Notes: a model not told the origin generated them from the letters alone. Positions 8,201 through 17,571 are shown, counted from the first letter of the stretch. The stretch is DNA of 59,000 bases from CAYQEC01 sp964416425 (GCA_964416425.1 CAYQEC010000013.1:1-59000); one strand, 5' to 3'. A program made the numbers and translations.

Positions 8201-10228
8201 ATGCTCGAGCTCGACAACGTCCGGGATCACAAGGCGCTCGGCCTCGACGACGACCAAGTCATGGCCATGTTCCGGACGATGTTGCTGGCACGCAAGCTCG
8301 ACGACCGCATGTGGGCGCTCAACCGGCAGGCCAGGGTCCCCTTCGTGGTCTCCGGCGCCGGCCACGAGGGCACCCAGGTGGGCGCCGCCCTCGCCCTCGA
8401 TCCCACCATCGACTGGTCGCTCCCCTACTACCGGGACACCGCTTTCAATCTGGCGCTCGGCGTGTCCCCGCGGGATGTCTTCCTCGGGGCGTTCTCCAAG
8501 GCGACCGACCCCACCAGCGGGGGTCGCCAGATGCCGAATCACTGGTCCGAGCCGGATCTGCACATCTTCAGCCACTCCTCCGTCATCGCCTCCCAGTACC
8601 CGCACGGCTGCGGCATCGCCTACCGGCTCATGGAGCAGGGACTGCCCGGCGTCGTCCTCGTCAGCTCGGGGGAGGGCGCCACCTCGGAGGGCGACTGGCA
8701 TGAGGCGATGAACTTCGCCGGCATCCACAAGTTGCCCATGGTGTTCCTGATCGAGAACAACCTCTACGCCATCTCGGTGCCGATCGCCGAGGAGGTCGCC
8801 GGCACCGTGGCCGGCCGCGCCGCCGGCTACGCCATGCCGGGGGTGGCGGTCGACGGCAACGACGTGCTCGCCGTCTACGGCGTGGCGTCCGCCGCGGTCG
8901 AGCGGGCCCGCAACGGCGAAGGTCCCACCTTGATCGAGGCCAAGACCTACCGCTACTACGCCCACACCTCCGACGACGACGACAAGGTGTACCGCTCGCC
9001 GGAGGAGGTCGAGCTGTGGCGTCGCAAGGACCCGATCGTGGTGCTGCGGCAGTACCTGGTCGAGTCCCGCCTCCTCGACGAGACCGAGGAGGATCGGATC
9101 GACCGGGAGGTCACCGAGGAGATCGCCGCCGCCGTCGCCGAGGCCGAGGCCGCCCCGGACGCCGACGACTGGTCGTCCCACGTCTACGCCAACCCGATCA
9201 CCCCCTCCGAGCCGGCCACCGCGGTGGAGACCCCGCCGGAGGGAAAGACCACCAACCTGATCACCGCGATCAATCAGGCGATGCACGAGATCTTCGCCAC
9301 CTACCCCGACGTCTGCCTCTTCGGCCAGGACGTCGCCGACCCCAAGGGGGGCGTCTTCAAGGCCTCCATCGGCCTCACCGGCGAGTTCGGCGAACGTCGC
9401 TCGTTCAACGCCCCGCTCTCCGAAGCGCTCATCGTGGGGGTGGGGATCGGCATCGCCGCCGCCGGGGGACGTCCCATCACCGAAATCCAGTTCGCCGACT
9501 TCATCCACCCCGCCTTCGACCAGATCGTCTCCGAGCTGGCCCGGATCCACTACCGCAGCAACGGGCGATGGACGGTGCCGATGGTGATCCGGGTGCCCTA
9601 CGGCGGTGGGATCCACGGCGCCCTCTACCACTCGCAGTCGATCGAGGCCTTCTACGCCCACGTCCCGGGCCTCAAGGTCGTGGTGCCCTCGACCCCGGCG
9701 GATGCCAAGGGGCTGCTCTGGTCGGCGGTGGAGGACCCCGACCCGGTGCTGCTGCTCGAGCCGAAGAAGCTCTACCGCCTCGCCGAGGGTCCCTACCCCG
9801 CCGGCGAGTACCGGGTCCCGATCGGGAAGGCGGCACTGCGGCGCATCGGCGACGACCTCACCATCGTCGCCTACGGCACGATGGCCCATTTCGCCCTCGA
9901 AGCCGCCAACCGGCTCGCCGAGGTGGGGGTGGACGCCAGCGTGCTCGACCTGCGCTCGTTGCGCCCCCTCGACTGGCCCTCCATCGAGCTGGCGGTGCGC
10001 TACAACGGCAAGATCCTCATCGTCCACGAAGACAACCTGTTCGGTGGTTTTGGCGCCGAGATCGCGGCGCAGGTGGCGGAGAAGGCGCTGGAGTGGCTCG
10101 ACGCCCCGGTGCAACGCTACGCCGCCCCCGAGGTGCCGTCGTTCCCGTTCGCCCCCGGCCTCGAGCAGCAGGTGTTTCCTTCGGTGGAGGGCATCATGGA
10201 GCGCGCCGCCGCCCTCGCCGCCTACTAG
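8201..10228 (+). CDS. Fused alpha/beta 2-oxoacid dehydrogenase E1 (branched-chain type)
   Basis: A 675-aa thiamine-diphosphate enzyme with E1-alpha (about 1-330) and E1-beta (about 350-675) in one chain. These are normally separate subunits. The ThDP/Mg motif runs from GEGATSEGDW (157-166) to IENN (184-187). The beta half has the FGQDVADPKGGVF and EIQFADFIHPAFDQ segments and the C-terminal transketolase domain (ALRRIGDDLTIVAYG). The likely reaction is decarboxylation of branched-chain 2-oxoacids or pyruvate and transfer to a lipoyl E2. An AGGAG site lies upstream of the ATG. No E2 or E3 gene is adjacent, so partners must be encoded elsewhere. The choice of substrate is inference. Confidence 0.9.
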   Translation: MLELDNVRDHKALGLDDDQVMAMFRTMLLARKLDDRMWALNRQARVPFVVSGAGHEGTQVGAALALDPTIDWSLPYYRDTAFNLALGVSPRDVFLGAFSKATDPTSGGRQMPNHWSEPDLHIFSHSSVIASQYPHGCGIAYRLMEQGLPGVVLVSSGEGATSEGDWHEAMNFAGIHKLPMVFLIENNLYAISVPIAEEVAGTVAGRAAGYAMPGVAVDGNDVLAVYGVASAAVERARNGEGPTLIEAKTYRYYAHTSDDDDKVYRSPEEVELWRRKDPIVVLRQYLVESRLLDETEEDRIDREVTEEIAAAVAEAEAAPDADDWSSHVYANPITPSEPATAVETPPEGKTTNLITAINQAMHEIFATYPDVCLFGQDVADPKGGVFKASIGLTGEFGERRSFNAPLSEALIVGVGIGIAAAGGRPITEIQFADFIHPAFDQIVSELARIHYRSNGRWTVPMVIRVPYGGGIHGALYHSQSIEAFYAHVPGLKVVVPSTPADAKGLLWSAVEDPDPVLLLEPKKLYRLAEGPYPAGEYRVPIGKAALRRIGDDLTIVAYGTMAHFALEAANRLAEVGVDASVLDLRSLRPLDWPSIELAVRYNGKILIVHEDNLFGGFGAEIAAQVAEKALEWLDAPVQRYAAPEVPSFPFAPGLEQQVFPSVEGIMERAAALAAY

Positions 10229-10314
10229 GAAGACGCTACGAAACCCTCCGGCGGGCAGTGGGAACCCGGAGCCATCATCGAGCGTCTCTATCGTCGGGGA
10301 GATGGGAGTCGTCG

Positions 10315-12495
10315 TTGACGGACGCTGAGACCGCTCCGGGCTTCGCTGCGGCGTACTCACGGCACCGCGGCACCCTGTACCGGGCCCTGGTGCTGATCAC
10401 AGGAAACCGTGATCTCGCCACCGAGGCGGTCGACCGCGGCTTCTCCCGGTGGCACCGCCGGCTTCGCCGAGCCGGGGACGAGCCCGCCGCCCAGGTGCTC
10501 CGGCAGGCGCTGAGGTGGGCGCGGCGGCGCAGCGGCGGACGGAGGGCCGAGATTCAGGGCTTCCGCCTCCCCGGTTCGGAAGTCCCGGCACGAGGGCACG
10601 AGATCCTCGAGCGCTTCGACCGCCTCGACCTCGACGATCGCTCCATCCTCACCCTCCGCCACTACCTCGGCTGGGACGACGACGCCGTGGCGGCGGTGTC
10701 CGGACGGGACCCCGAGGAGGTCCCGGCACGGCTGGCGGCGGTCGAGGCCCGGGTCGCGCCCGACGGCGCCGTCCTCGGCGACGTCCTGGCCGAGCACGCC
10801 GCGACGTTCCCGGAGCCACTGGCCCGGATGGAGAGCTCGCGCCGCCGCGGCGCCGCGCAACGGGTCGCCACCGTGCTGGGTCTCGGGGTGCTGGCGGTGG
10901 CCGGGGTCGGCGGGACCGCCCTCGGCGTGGCGGCGCTGGTCGACGGCGGACCCGACCCTGCGGAGGTCGGACCCGGGACGACCATCGCCGTCGGCGCCCT
11001 CGAGATCGATCCCGCCGAGGTGGACTGGGTCGAGGTTCCGCTGGGGGTGCGCCAGGGCGACGTCGGCGCCATCACGTACGGCCCGGCCGGCTTCGCCGTC
11101 CTCGTCCACGACTACAGCCGGGGCAACGGGCAGACGCTGGTGATGCTGTCCGAGGACGGGTTGGACTGGACCGGCGGGATGGGTCCCCAGACTCCCGAGG
11201 ATGGTTGGGTCGGCTACCTGGTGGCCCCCGGCGACCGTTACGTCGCCCTCGGCAGCAGTTGGAGTCGACCGGGAGGCGGCGAGACCCCCGTCGTGTGGAC
11301 TTCCCCGGATGGTGTCGAATGGGCGACGAGCGAGCTGGCGAGTGACGACAGCCTCGAGGTCGACGGGAGGGTCATCCCCCTCTCGACCTCCGCCTTCGGT
11401 ATCGCCGGCGACGCGTCCGGGCTCACCGTGTTCGGGTCCCAGAACGGCGAGGTCGACGTCATGGGCCTCCTCCAGGATGTGCTTCCGCCCGAGGCGTCGA
11501 CCGGCGGTGGATGGACGATCGAGGGTGACGAGATCCTGATCATGGATCGCGACGGCTCAGTGACGTCCCGCCTCCCCGCGGCGGATCTCGGGGTCGATCC
11601 ACAGCTCCTCTCTCTCCTGCAAGGGGGACGTCCCGTCATCTGGACCTCGGACGACGGTTCGGAATGGACTCGGGAGTATCCGGAGCTGCCCGGCGGCGAG
11701 GGGTTCAGCTGGGTCGCTCGCGCCGGTGACGCCGTGGCGGCCGTGGTGTACGGCAGATTCGGGGCGGAGATGTGGGTCACCGCCCGCGACGGGACGTGGG
11801 ATCACGCCGATCTCCCGGCCACGGCCACGGTGTCCGGAGTAACGACCATCGAAGGACGCCTCGTCGCCTACGGGAGTGCCGGAGCGGCGGCGGCGATCTG
11901 GACCTCGGACGACGGCGTCACCTGGCAGCCGACCGGTGATGGGGCCGCGCTCGGCGGCCTCATCATCGACACCCTGTTGGGCTCCGCCGACGGTGTGGTG
12001 GCCCTGGCCCGCGGGAACCCGGCCGCGGGACTGGAGCCTGTCGTGATCGGGCTGGACGAGTTCGAGGTCACCGTGCACAACGACGGCCGGCTCGTGGTCA
12101 CCGATGCCGACGGGGCCACCGTCGCCGACATCGCCGGCGAGGACCTCGCCACCGGGGAGGATGGGAGCATCGTCATCCCCGACCCTGAGACCGGGGAGCC
12201 CCTCGTCAGTATCGGCCGGGACGAGGTCGACATCGCTCGCGAGAAGCAGCTCGGGGGGCTCATGGGTTCCGCCCCCGACGTGATCGCGGCCGACTCCTCA
12301 CTGGTGCTGCTGTCCACCGACCTCGAGCACTGGACCGCCATCTCGCTGTCCGACACGATCGGCGGAAGCTTCTACCCGAACAGCGCGGCCTTCAACGGCG
12401 ACACCGTGGTCCTCACCGGCTGGCGGGAGTCCGGGCCCTTCGACAGCACCGGCCCGTCACCCGCCGTCTGGGTCGCCGACCTCACCGGAGACTGA
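10315..12495 (+). CDS. Sigma-factor-like domain fused to a membrane helix and an extracellular Asp-box propeller
   Basis: A 726-aa protein. Residues 8-70 resemble ECF sigma region 2 (FAAAYSRHRGTLYRALVLIT, then a degenerate helix pair). Residues 95-147 resemble region 4 (RLDLDDRSILTLRHYLGWDD followed by an HTH-like segment). A single hydrophobic helix follows at about 184-209, just after a basic stretch RRRGAAQR. The remaining 500 residues are beta-rich, with recurring Asp-box-like units: LSEDGLDW, WTSPDGVEW, WTSDDGSEW, WTSDDGVTW, LSTDLEHW. These suggest a propeller outside the membrane. The start is a TTG at 10315, six bases after GGGAG; everything upstream in this frame is a shadow of the E1 gene. 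The sigma regions are divergent, so activity as a sigma factor is uncertain. Confidence 0.7.
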   Translation: MTDAETAPGFAAAYSRHRGTLYRALVLITGNRDLATEAVDRGFSRWHRRLRRAGDEPAAQVLRQALRWARRRSGGRRAEIQGFRLPGSEVPARGHEILERFDRLDLDDRSILTLRHYLGWDDDAVAAVSGRDPEEVPARLAAVEARVAPDGAVLGDVLAEHAATFPEPLARMESSRRRGAAQRVATVLGLGVLAVAGVGGTALGVAALVDGGPDPAEVGPGTTIAVGALEIDPAEVDWVEVPLGVRQGDVGAITYGPAGFAVLVHDYSRGNGQTLVMLSEDGLDWTGGMGPQTPEDGWVGYLVAPGDRYVALGSSWSRPGGGETPVVWTSPDGVEWATSELASDDSLEVDGRVIPLSTSAFGIAGDASGLTVFGSQNGEVDVMGLLQDVLPPEASTGGGWTIEGDEILIMDRDGSVTSRLPAADLGVDPQLLSLLQGGRPVIWTSDDGSEWTREYPELPGGEGFSWVARAGDAVAAVVYGRFGAEMWVTARDGTWDHADLPATATVSGVTTIEGRLVAYGSAGAAAAIWTSDDGVTWQPTGDGAALGGLIIDTLLGSADGVVALARGNPAAGLEPVVIGLDEFEVTVHNDGRLVVTDADGATVADIAGEDLATGEDGSIVIPDPETGEPLVSIGRDEVDIAREKQLGGLMGSAPDVIAADSSLVLLSTDLEHWTAISLSDTIGGSFYPNSAAFNGDTVVLTGWRESGPFDSTGPSPAVWVADLTGD

Positions 12496-12525
12496 CCACA
12501 CCACCCGCTCTATCCTCGCCGGGAC

Positions 12526-13395
12526 ATGGGATTCCACATCCGCGAGGCGAGAATCGAGGATAAACGGGCCATCGCGCCCTTCACCCAGGGCACGTTCTGG
12601 TGGGGCGACTACGTCTACGAGGTGTTCGAGGAATGGCTCGACGACCGGGAAGGACGGCTCCTCGTCGCCACCGACGACGGCGACACCGCGGTGGCGGTGG
12701 GCCGGGGCGTGCTCGTCTCGCCGAACGAGGCGTGGGTGGAGGGGATCCGGGTGCGCCCGGAGCGGCGCCAGGAGGGGGTCGCGGCCGCCATCGCCCGCGA
12801 CGTGATCGGTTGGTCGCGTGGCGAGGGAGCCGACGTGGTGCGGTTCGTGGTCGAGGAGGGCAACACCGCCTCGATGGCGCTCGCCCGCAGCCTCGGGATG
12901 CGGGCGGTGAGCCGCTGGGACCGCGCCGGGCGTCCCGTGGAGGCTGCCCCTCCGGTCACCAGCGGGAACGGCGGGAAGCGGGTCCCGGCACGGGAGCGGC
13001 TGCGCCCCGCCCACTCCTCCGAGGCCGAGCCGGCCTTCGTGTCGTGGCGCTCGGGAGCGCTGCTGCGGGCCGCCCGCGGCCTGTTCATGGTGGACTGGCG
13101 GTGGCGCATGCTCGAAATGGACGACCTGCGCGCCGCCGGGCCGCGCCACCGGCTCTACGCCTCACGGTCGGGGTGGGCGCTCGTCGACACCTCCCCGGAG
13201 CAACTCGAGGTGGGCTGGCTCGAGACCGGACCTGACGACGCCGCCGACTTCGCCCGGGCCCTGGTCGACCTCAGCATCGAAGCCGGGGCCGTGAGCCTGG
13301 AGACGGTGTATCCGTCGGCGCCGTGGCTCACCGCCGCCTTCGAGAGCGCCGGATGCGAGATCCACCCGCTCGTGGTGTGGGAGCTGCCGCTCTGA
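12526..13395 (+). CDS. GNAT-family N-acetyltransferase
   Basis: A 289-aa protein whose first 140 residues are a GNAT domain. It begins HIREARIEDK, has the acetyl-CoA-binding stretch VEGIRVRPERRQEGVAAAI (motif A, R/Q-x-x-G-x-G/A type, here RRQEGVA), and continues with VVEEGNTASMALARSLGM (motif B). The C-terminal half is a second alpha/beta region that may be a decayed GNAT repeat; it lacks a clear acetyl-CoA loop. It begins 31 nt after the propeller protein stop and could be co-transcribed. The acceptor substrate is unknown. Confidence 0.85.
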   Translation: MGFHIREARIEDKRAIAPFTQGTFWWGDYVYEVFEEWLDDREGRLLVATDDGDTAVAVGRGVLVSPNEAWVEGIRVRPERRQEGVAAAIARDVIGWSRGEGADVVRFVVEEGNTASMALARSLGMRAVSRWDRAGRPVEAAPPVTSGNGGKRVPARERLRPAHSSEAEPAFVSWRSGALLRAARGLFMVDWRWRMLEMDDLRAAGPRHRLYASRSGWALVDTSPEQLEVGWLETGPDDAADFARALVDLSIEAGAVSLETVYPSAPWLTAAFESAGCEIHPLVVWELPL

Positions 13396-13408
13396 GGCCG
13401 GGCCCGGC

Positions 13409-14632
13409 TCATCCCCCGGCGGACTGCTGCAGCGCCTCCCAGTACAGCTCGACCGGATGGGCGATCCGGTACCCGGCCTCGAGGTGGAAACGGAGCTGCA
13501 TTTCGCATCCGGGGTTGGCGGAGGCGACGATGAGCGCCCCGGCACCGGCGATCTGGGCGGCCTTGCGCCGGCCCAGCTCGTCGGCCATCGCCGGCTGTTG
13601 GGTGAGGTAGAGGCCGGCCGCGCCGCAGCACAACCCGTCGGGATCGATCTCGACCGGCTCGTAGCCGGCCGCCCGCACGATGGCCCGGGGGGCCGCGACG
13701 ATCCCTTGCACGTGGCGCAGGTGGCACGGATCCTGCACCGCCACCCGGCCCCGGGGGGTGGTGAGCGTCGGCAGCAGCCCCGAGTTGATGAGGTTCGCCA
13801 CCAGCTCGGTGACGTCGCTCACCCGGTCCGCCAGCTCTGCCCCACCGTCGACCCAGTCGCCGTACTCCTTGAGGTGGGCCGAGCAGCCGGCGGCGTCAGC
13901 CACGATGAGGTCGGCGCCGGAGAAGGCGGCGAGGTTGCGCCGGGCGAGCCGCTCGGCGTCGGCGGTGGCCCCCTCGTGGGCGGCGAGCGCCCCGCAGCAG
14001 GTCTGCCCGCCCGGAGTGTCGACCTGGAACCCGGCCGCCTGCAGCACGCCGCGGGTGGCGGCGTGGACGTCGGGGAACCACTGGTCCATCACGCATCCGG
14101 TGAGGAGCGCCACCCTTCCCGCCGTCGCCGGGGTCGTGGCGGGCGCCGGGGTGGCGGTGTGGGGAAGCAGCCGTTGCCGGCGCAGCCCACCGATCCGTCG
14201 CAGCGTCCCCGGGAGGCGGCGCCCCAACCCGAGCCGCTGCACGATGGCGACCGCCGCGGTGGCGAGGGTGAGCAGCGGCCGGCTGGGAAGCACCCGCCCG
14301 ACGACGAGCCGTCGCAGCCGCCTCCCGAAGCCGGGGCGCTGTACCGCCAGCTCGGCGCGGGCGCCCTCCATCATGCGACCGAAGGGCACCAGCGACGGGC
14401 ACACCGCCTCGCAGGCCCGGCACTGCAGGCAGAGCTCCATGATTCCCTCGAAGGTGGCGTCGACCGGGAAGGAGCCGTCGGCGACGGCGGCCATGGCGGC
14501 GATCCGGCCTCGGGGGGACGCCACCTCGTCGCCGGTGACGCGGAACGTCGGGCAGTGGGGAAGGCACAGCCCGCAGGTGACACAGGAGTCGAGCTGGGAC
14601 GGGGTCGGCGCCACAGCCGTGGCCCAGGGCAT
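13409..14632 (-). CDS. glcF: Glycolate oxidase iron-sulfur subunit
   Basis: A 407-aa Fe-S subunit that passes electrons from the flavin subunits of glycolate oxidase (glycolate to glyoxylate). Two [4Fe-4S] motifs are complete: CVTCGLCLPHCP (C17, C20, C23, C27) and CLQCRACEAVCP (C68, C71, C74, C78). Two CCG (heterodisulfide-reductase-like) domains follow, with GGQTCCGAL and DGLCCGAAG. The ATG at 14632 overlaps the stop of glcE as TGATG, which fixes the start; the long N-terminal extension of the frame is an antisense shadow. It is the last gene of glcDEF. Confidence 0.92.
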   Translation of the reverse strand: MPWATAVAPTPSQLDSCVTCGLCLPHCPTFRVTGDEVASPRGRIAAMAAVADGSFPVDATFEGIMELCLQCRACEAVCPSLVPFGRMMEGARAELAVQRPGFGRRLRRLVVGRVLPSRPLLTLATAAVAIVQRLGLGRRLPGTLRRIGGLRRQRLLPHTATPAPATTPATAGRVALLTGCVMDQWFPDVHAATRGVLQAAGFQVDTPGGQTCCGALAAHEGATADAERLARRNLAAFSGADLIVADAAGCSAHLKEYGDWVDGGAELADRVSDVTELVANLINSGLLPTLTTPRGRVAVQDPCHLRHVQGIVAAPRAIVRAAGYEPVEIDPDGLCCGAAGLYLTQQPAMADELGRRKAAQIAGAGALIVASANPGCEMQLRFHLEAGYRIAHPVELYWEALQQSAGG

Positions 14633-15756
14633 CACAGCCTGCCCGGAAGCCGGCCGGGGTTGGCGACGCCGAGCGGATCGAAGGCGTGCTTCACCTTCTG
14701 CTGCAGGGCGAGCGAGGCAGGAGGGGTGCCCCACGGGTCGAACGCCGCGGCGTAGCCCTCGGGAGCAGCCGCCACCACCAGCGCTCCGCCCTGCCCCTCG
14801 GCCCAGCTGCGCAGCTCCGCCAGCGTCCCCAGGTCCGGGGTGTCGTCGCCGAACCGGATCTCGCCGACGCCGTGGGCGGCGAGGAAGGCATGCCCGTGGT
14901 GGCGGACCTTGGCAACTGCCTCGCCGGTGAGCCGGGCCGGCACCCGGAGCACAAAGCGGTGGAGGGCGACGATGGGTGCCGGCCACCGGAGGCCTTCCCG
15001 CACCTCACCCCCGAGGGCGGCGATCTGGGCTTCGATCTCGCCGGGAGTGGCCGACAGGTAGACGGAGGCGCCGGCGGGGTCCTCGACCACCGCGAGGGGA
15101 CGGAAGGCCGCCCGGGCCCGGCGCGGATCGTCGATCCGGACGGTGACGGCGCGCCGCCCCAGCGGCCACAGCTTGAGGCACACCCGGCCGATCAGCCCCA
15201 ACGCCCCGAACGACCCGGCGGCGAGGCGGGGCAGGTCGTACCCGGTGACGTTCTTCACCACCGGCGCCCCACCCCGGACGAGACGCCCGTCGCCGGTGGC
15301 GAGCAGTACCTCGAGCATCCGGTCCCGGGTCGGGCCGTAGCGGAGGCGGCGCCAGCCGGAGATCCCGGCGGCGACCATGCCGCCCACCGTCGAGCCGGTG
15401 GCGTCCTCCGGCAACACCGCGGTCTGGCCGCCCTCGGCCAGCGTCTCCTCCAGCTCGGCCACCGGGCACCCGGCCTCCACGACCACGGTGAGGTCGTCGG
15501 GTTGGCAGTCGACGATCCGCCGCATCGCCTGGGTGGAGAGCACGATGTCGGGCGTCACCGGATAGCCCATTCCCTGGTGGGTGCCACCGCCGTAGAACAG
15601 CACGGTGAGGTGGTGACCGGAGGCGAACCGCAGCACGGCGGCAGCCTCGTCGAGCGATCGCGGCGCCATTCGGATCTCCGCCTCGGGGGCACCCGGGATC
15701 TCGGCGGTCACCGCGGCCGGGAGCAGCTTGGCCAGCTCGGACCGGATCGAGGTCAC
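14632..15756 (-). CDS. glcE: Glycolate oxidase FAD-binding subunit GlcE
   Basis: A 374-aa protein of the PCMH-type FAD-binding family, the second flavin subunit of glycolate oxidase. It has the FAD-contacting segments LFYGGGTHQGMGYP, LPEDATGSTVGGMVAAGISG and VKNVTGYDLPRLAAGS. It is shorter than GlcD, as usual for GlcE. The GTG start at 15756 follows GAGGAGG and overlaps the GlcD stop as GTGA. The stop overlaps the glcF start as TGATG, so the three subunits are translationally coupled. Confidence 0.9.
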   Translation of the reverse strand: MTSIRSELAKLLPAAVTAEIPGAPEAEIRMAPRSLDEAAAVLRFASGHHLTVLFYGGGTHQGMGYPVTPDIVLSTQAMRRIVDCQPDDLTVVVEAGCPVAELEETLAEGGQTAVLPEDATGSTVGGMVAAGISGWRRLRYGPTRDRMLEVLLATGDGRLVRGGAPVVKNVTGYDLPRLAAGSFGALGLIGRVCLKLWPLGRRAVTVRIDDPRRARAAFRPLAVVEDPAGASVYLSATPGEIEAQIAALGGEVREGLRWPAPIVALHRFVLRVPARLTGEAVAKVRHHGHAFLAAHGVGEIRFGDDTPDLGTLAELRSWAEGQGGALVVAAAPEGYAAAFDPWGTPPASLALQQKVKHAFDPLGVANPGRLPGRL

Positions 15757-17165
15757 GTGGCCTCCTCGACGGCGAAGTCGAAGTCATGGCAGCGGGAGCC
15801 GGCCGGCAGCACCTTCCCCGGGTTGAGGACCCCGTCGGGGTCGAAGGCGAGCCGGAGCCGGGCCTGGGCGTCGAGGTCGACCGGGTCGAAGACCCGGGCC
15901 ATCAGGTCCCGCTTCTCGAGGCCGACCCCGTGCTCGCCGGTGAGCACCCCACCGGCATCGATGCCGGCCACCATCATCTCCTCGGCGGCGGCGTGCACCG
16001 CGGCGCGGACACCGGGCTCGCTCCCGTCGAAGGAGATGAGCGGGTGCAGGTTGCCGTCGCCGGCGTGGTACACATTCATCATCCGGAGGTCGTAGCGGGC
16101 CGCGATCTCGTAGACCCGGTTGGAGACGGCGACGAGCCGGGTCCGGGGCACGACGATGTCGTGCAGGTAGTAGTCGGGTGCGGCCTGGGCGATCGCCCCG
16201 AAGGCGCTCTTGCGGGCCCGCCACCAGGCGGCGCGCTCGGCCTCGTCGCCGGCGATCCGCACCGTGGTGGCTCCCTCGGCGGTTGCGATGCGGGCGACGG
16301 TTCCCGCCTCGGCGGCGACACCCTCGGGGTGGCCGACGACCTCGGCGATCAGCACCGCCCCGGCGTCGGTGGGGAGCCCGGCGTGGAGGTAGTTCTCGAC
16401 CGCGCCGACCATCCCCTCGTCCATCATCTCGAGGGCGGCCGGGATCACCCCGGCGGCGATGACCCCCGAGACGCAGGCGGCGGCCGCCCCCATGTCGGGG
16501 AATCCGAGCAGCAGGGTGCGTACCTCGGGGAAGTCCTCGGTGAGCTTCACGAGGATGCGGGTGATGATCCCGAGGGTGCCCTCCGATCCCACCGCAACGC
16601 CGCGCAGGTCGAGGCCGATCGGATCCGGCGCCGCCCCGCCGAGGACGACGACGTCGCCGGCGGCGGTCACCATCTCCACCGCCAGCACGTGGGCGACGGT
16701 GGTGCCTTCGGCCAGGCAGTGCGGGCCCCCGGCGTTGCAGGCGACGTTGCCCCCGATGGTGCTGGCGGACTGGGAGGACGGGTCGGGGGCGAAGTGCAGC
16801 CCGTCGGGGGCGGTGCGGCGGCTCAGGTCGAGGTTGATCACCCCGGCCCCGACCCAAGCGGTGCGGCTGTCGACGTCGATCTCGCCGATCTCGTCCATCC
16901 GGGTGGTCACGATCAGCAGCGACGGCTCGACCGGGACGGCCCCGCCGGCGAGGCCGGTGCCGGCGCCGCGGGCCACGATGGGTACCCCGTAGCGGCGGGC
17001 GATGCGGACGCACTCCTGCGCCTCGGCGGTGGTCTCGGGGAGAGCGACGGCCTTCGCGGGCCCTCTCGTGATCCCGGCGTCCTTGTCGTAGAGGCGCAGC
17101 TCGAGGGGGTGAGCCCGCACCCGCTCCGGCCCCAGTAGCGCCCGCAACTCGGCCACCATCGACAT
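15753..17165 (-). CDS. glcD: Glycolate oxidase catalytic subunit GlcD (FAD-linked oxidase)
   Basis: A protein of about 470 aa with an N-terminal PCMH FAD domain (ARGAGTGLAGGAVP, DPSSQSASTIGGNVACNAGG) and a C-terminal FAD-linked-oxidase cap ending in the substrate region VYHAGDGNLHPLI and LTGEHGVGLEKRDLM. It oxidises glycolate or a related 2-hydroxyacid such as D-lactate; the glcEF partners favour glycolate. The start is uncertain: ATGs at 17222, 17165 and 17159 all lack a good ribosome site. I chose 17165 because it leaves room for two promoters against the divergent gene at 17262. It is the first gene of glcDEF. Confidence 0.9.
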   Translation of the reverse strand: MSMVAELRALLGPERVRAHPLELRLYDKDAGITRGPAKAVALPETTAEAQECVRIARRYGVPIVARGAGTGLAGGAVPVEPSLLIVTTRMDEIGEIDVDSRTAWVGAGVINLDLSRRTAPDGLHFAPDPSSQSASTIGGNVACNAGGPHCLAEGTTVAHVLAVEMVTAAGDVVVLGGAAPDPIGLDLRGVAVGSEGTLGIITRILVKLTEDFPEVRTLLLGFPDMGAAAACVSGVIAAGVIPAALEMMDEGMVGAVENYLHAGLPTDAGAVLIAEVVGHPEGVAAEAGTVARIATAEGATTVRIAGDEAERAAWWRARKSAFGAIAQAAPDYYLHDIVVPRTRLVAVSNRVYEIAARYDLRMMNVYHAGDGNLHPLISFDGSEPGVRAAVHAAAEEMMVAGIDAGGVLTGEHGVGLEKRDLMARVFDPVDLDAQARLRLAFDPDGVLNPGKVLPAGSRCHDFDFAVEEAT

Positions 17166-17261
17166 GGACGGGAGGTTACCGGCGGCCGCGGGGGTCGCTA
17201 TCCGGGACGCGGCGTCGCTCATCGCGGCTCACTACGATCGGGGCGAGGCGAAGGCGAGGTC

Positions 17262-17516
17262 ATGCCGGTCACTATCAGCGCCACCCCCAATCCCAACGCC
17301 GTCAAGTTCACCGTCGGGGTCGACGTCGGCGGGCCCAAGAGCTTCGTTCCCGGCAGGGAGGTCGACGATCCGGTGGCGGCCGCCCTGGTGGAGGTGCCGG
17401 GGGTGGCGAGCGTGTTCATGTCGGCCGATTTCGTCACCGTCTCCAAGCTCCCCGACGCCGCCTGGGACCCGATCGTCGCCGCAGCCCGCGACATCCTCGA
17501 CGCCCACTTCGGCTGA
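17262..17516 (+). CDS. Nfu/NifU N-terminal-domain protein
   Basis: An 84-aa protein consisting only of the Nfu N-terminal domain (PF08712 type): ATPNPNAVKFTV near the start and VPGVASVFMSADFVTVSK in the middle. The C-terminal CxxC Fe-S scaffold domain of full Nfu is absent, so it cannot build a cluster by itself. Stand-alone Nfu-N proteins are known and are thought to assist Fe-S carriers. The ATG follows AAGGCGAGG. It is divergent from glcDEF, whose GlcF subunit needs two [4Fe-4S] clusters; a functional link is inference. Confidence 0.85.
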   Translation: MPVTISATPNPNAVKFTVGVDVGGPKSFVPGREVDDPVAAALVEVPGVASVFMSADFVTVSKLPDAAWDPIVAAARDILDAHFG

Positions 17517-17571
17517 GCCGGTCCCGCCGGAGGCTGCCCGCCACTCCCGGCGGCGCGGCGCGGCCCGGGAC

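Noticed and set aside
9016..10314. The upstream part of the long frame that ends at 12495
   Set aside because: It is a +1 shadow of the E1 gene. The true start of the sigma-like/propeller gene is the TTG at 10315 with its own ribosome site.
7901..10360. An 819-codon minus-strand open frame opposite the E1 gene
   Set aside because: It is the antisense of a strongly conserved enzyme. Its composition (Gly, Arg, His, Asp, Val) is the typical shadow of high-GC coding DNA, with no recognisable domain.
13457..14755. Long plus-strand frames opposite glcF and glcE
   Set aside because: They are low-complexity and have no start signal. The minus-strand glcF and glcE readings have intact catalytic motifs.
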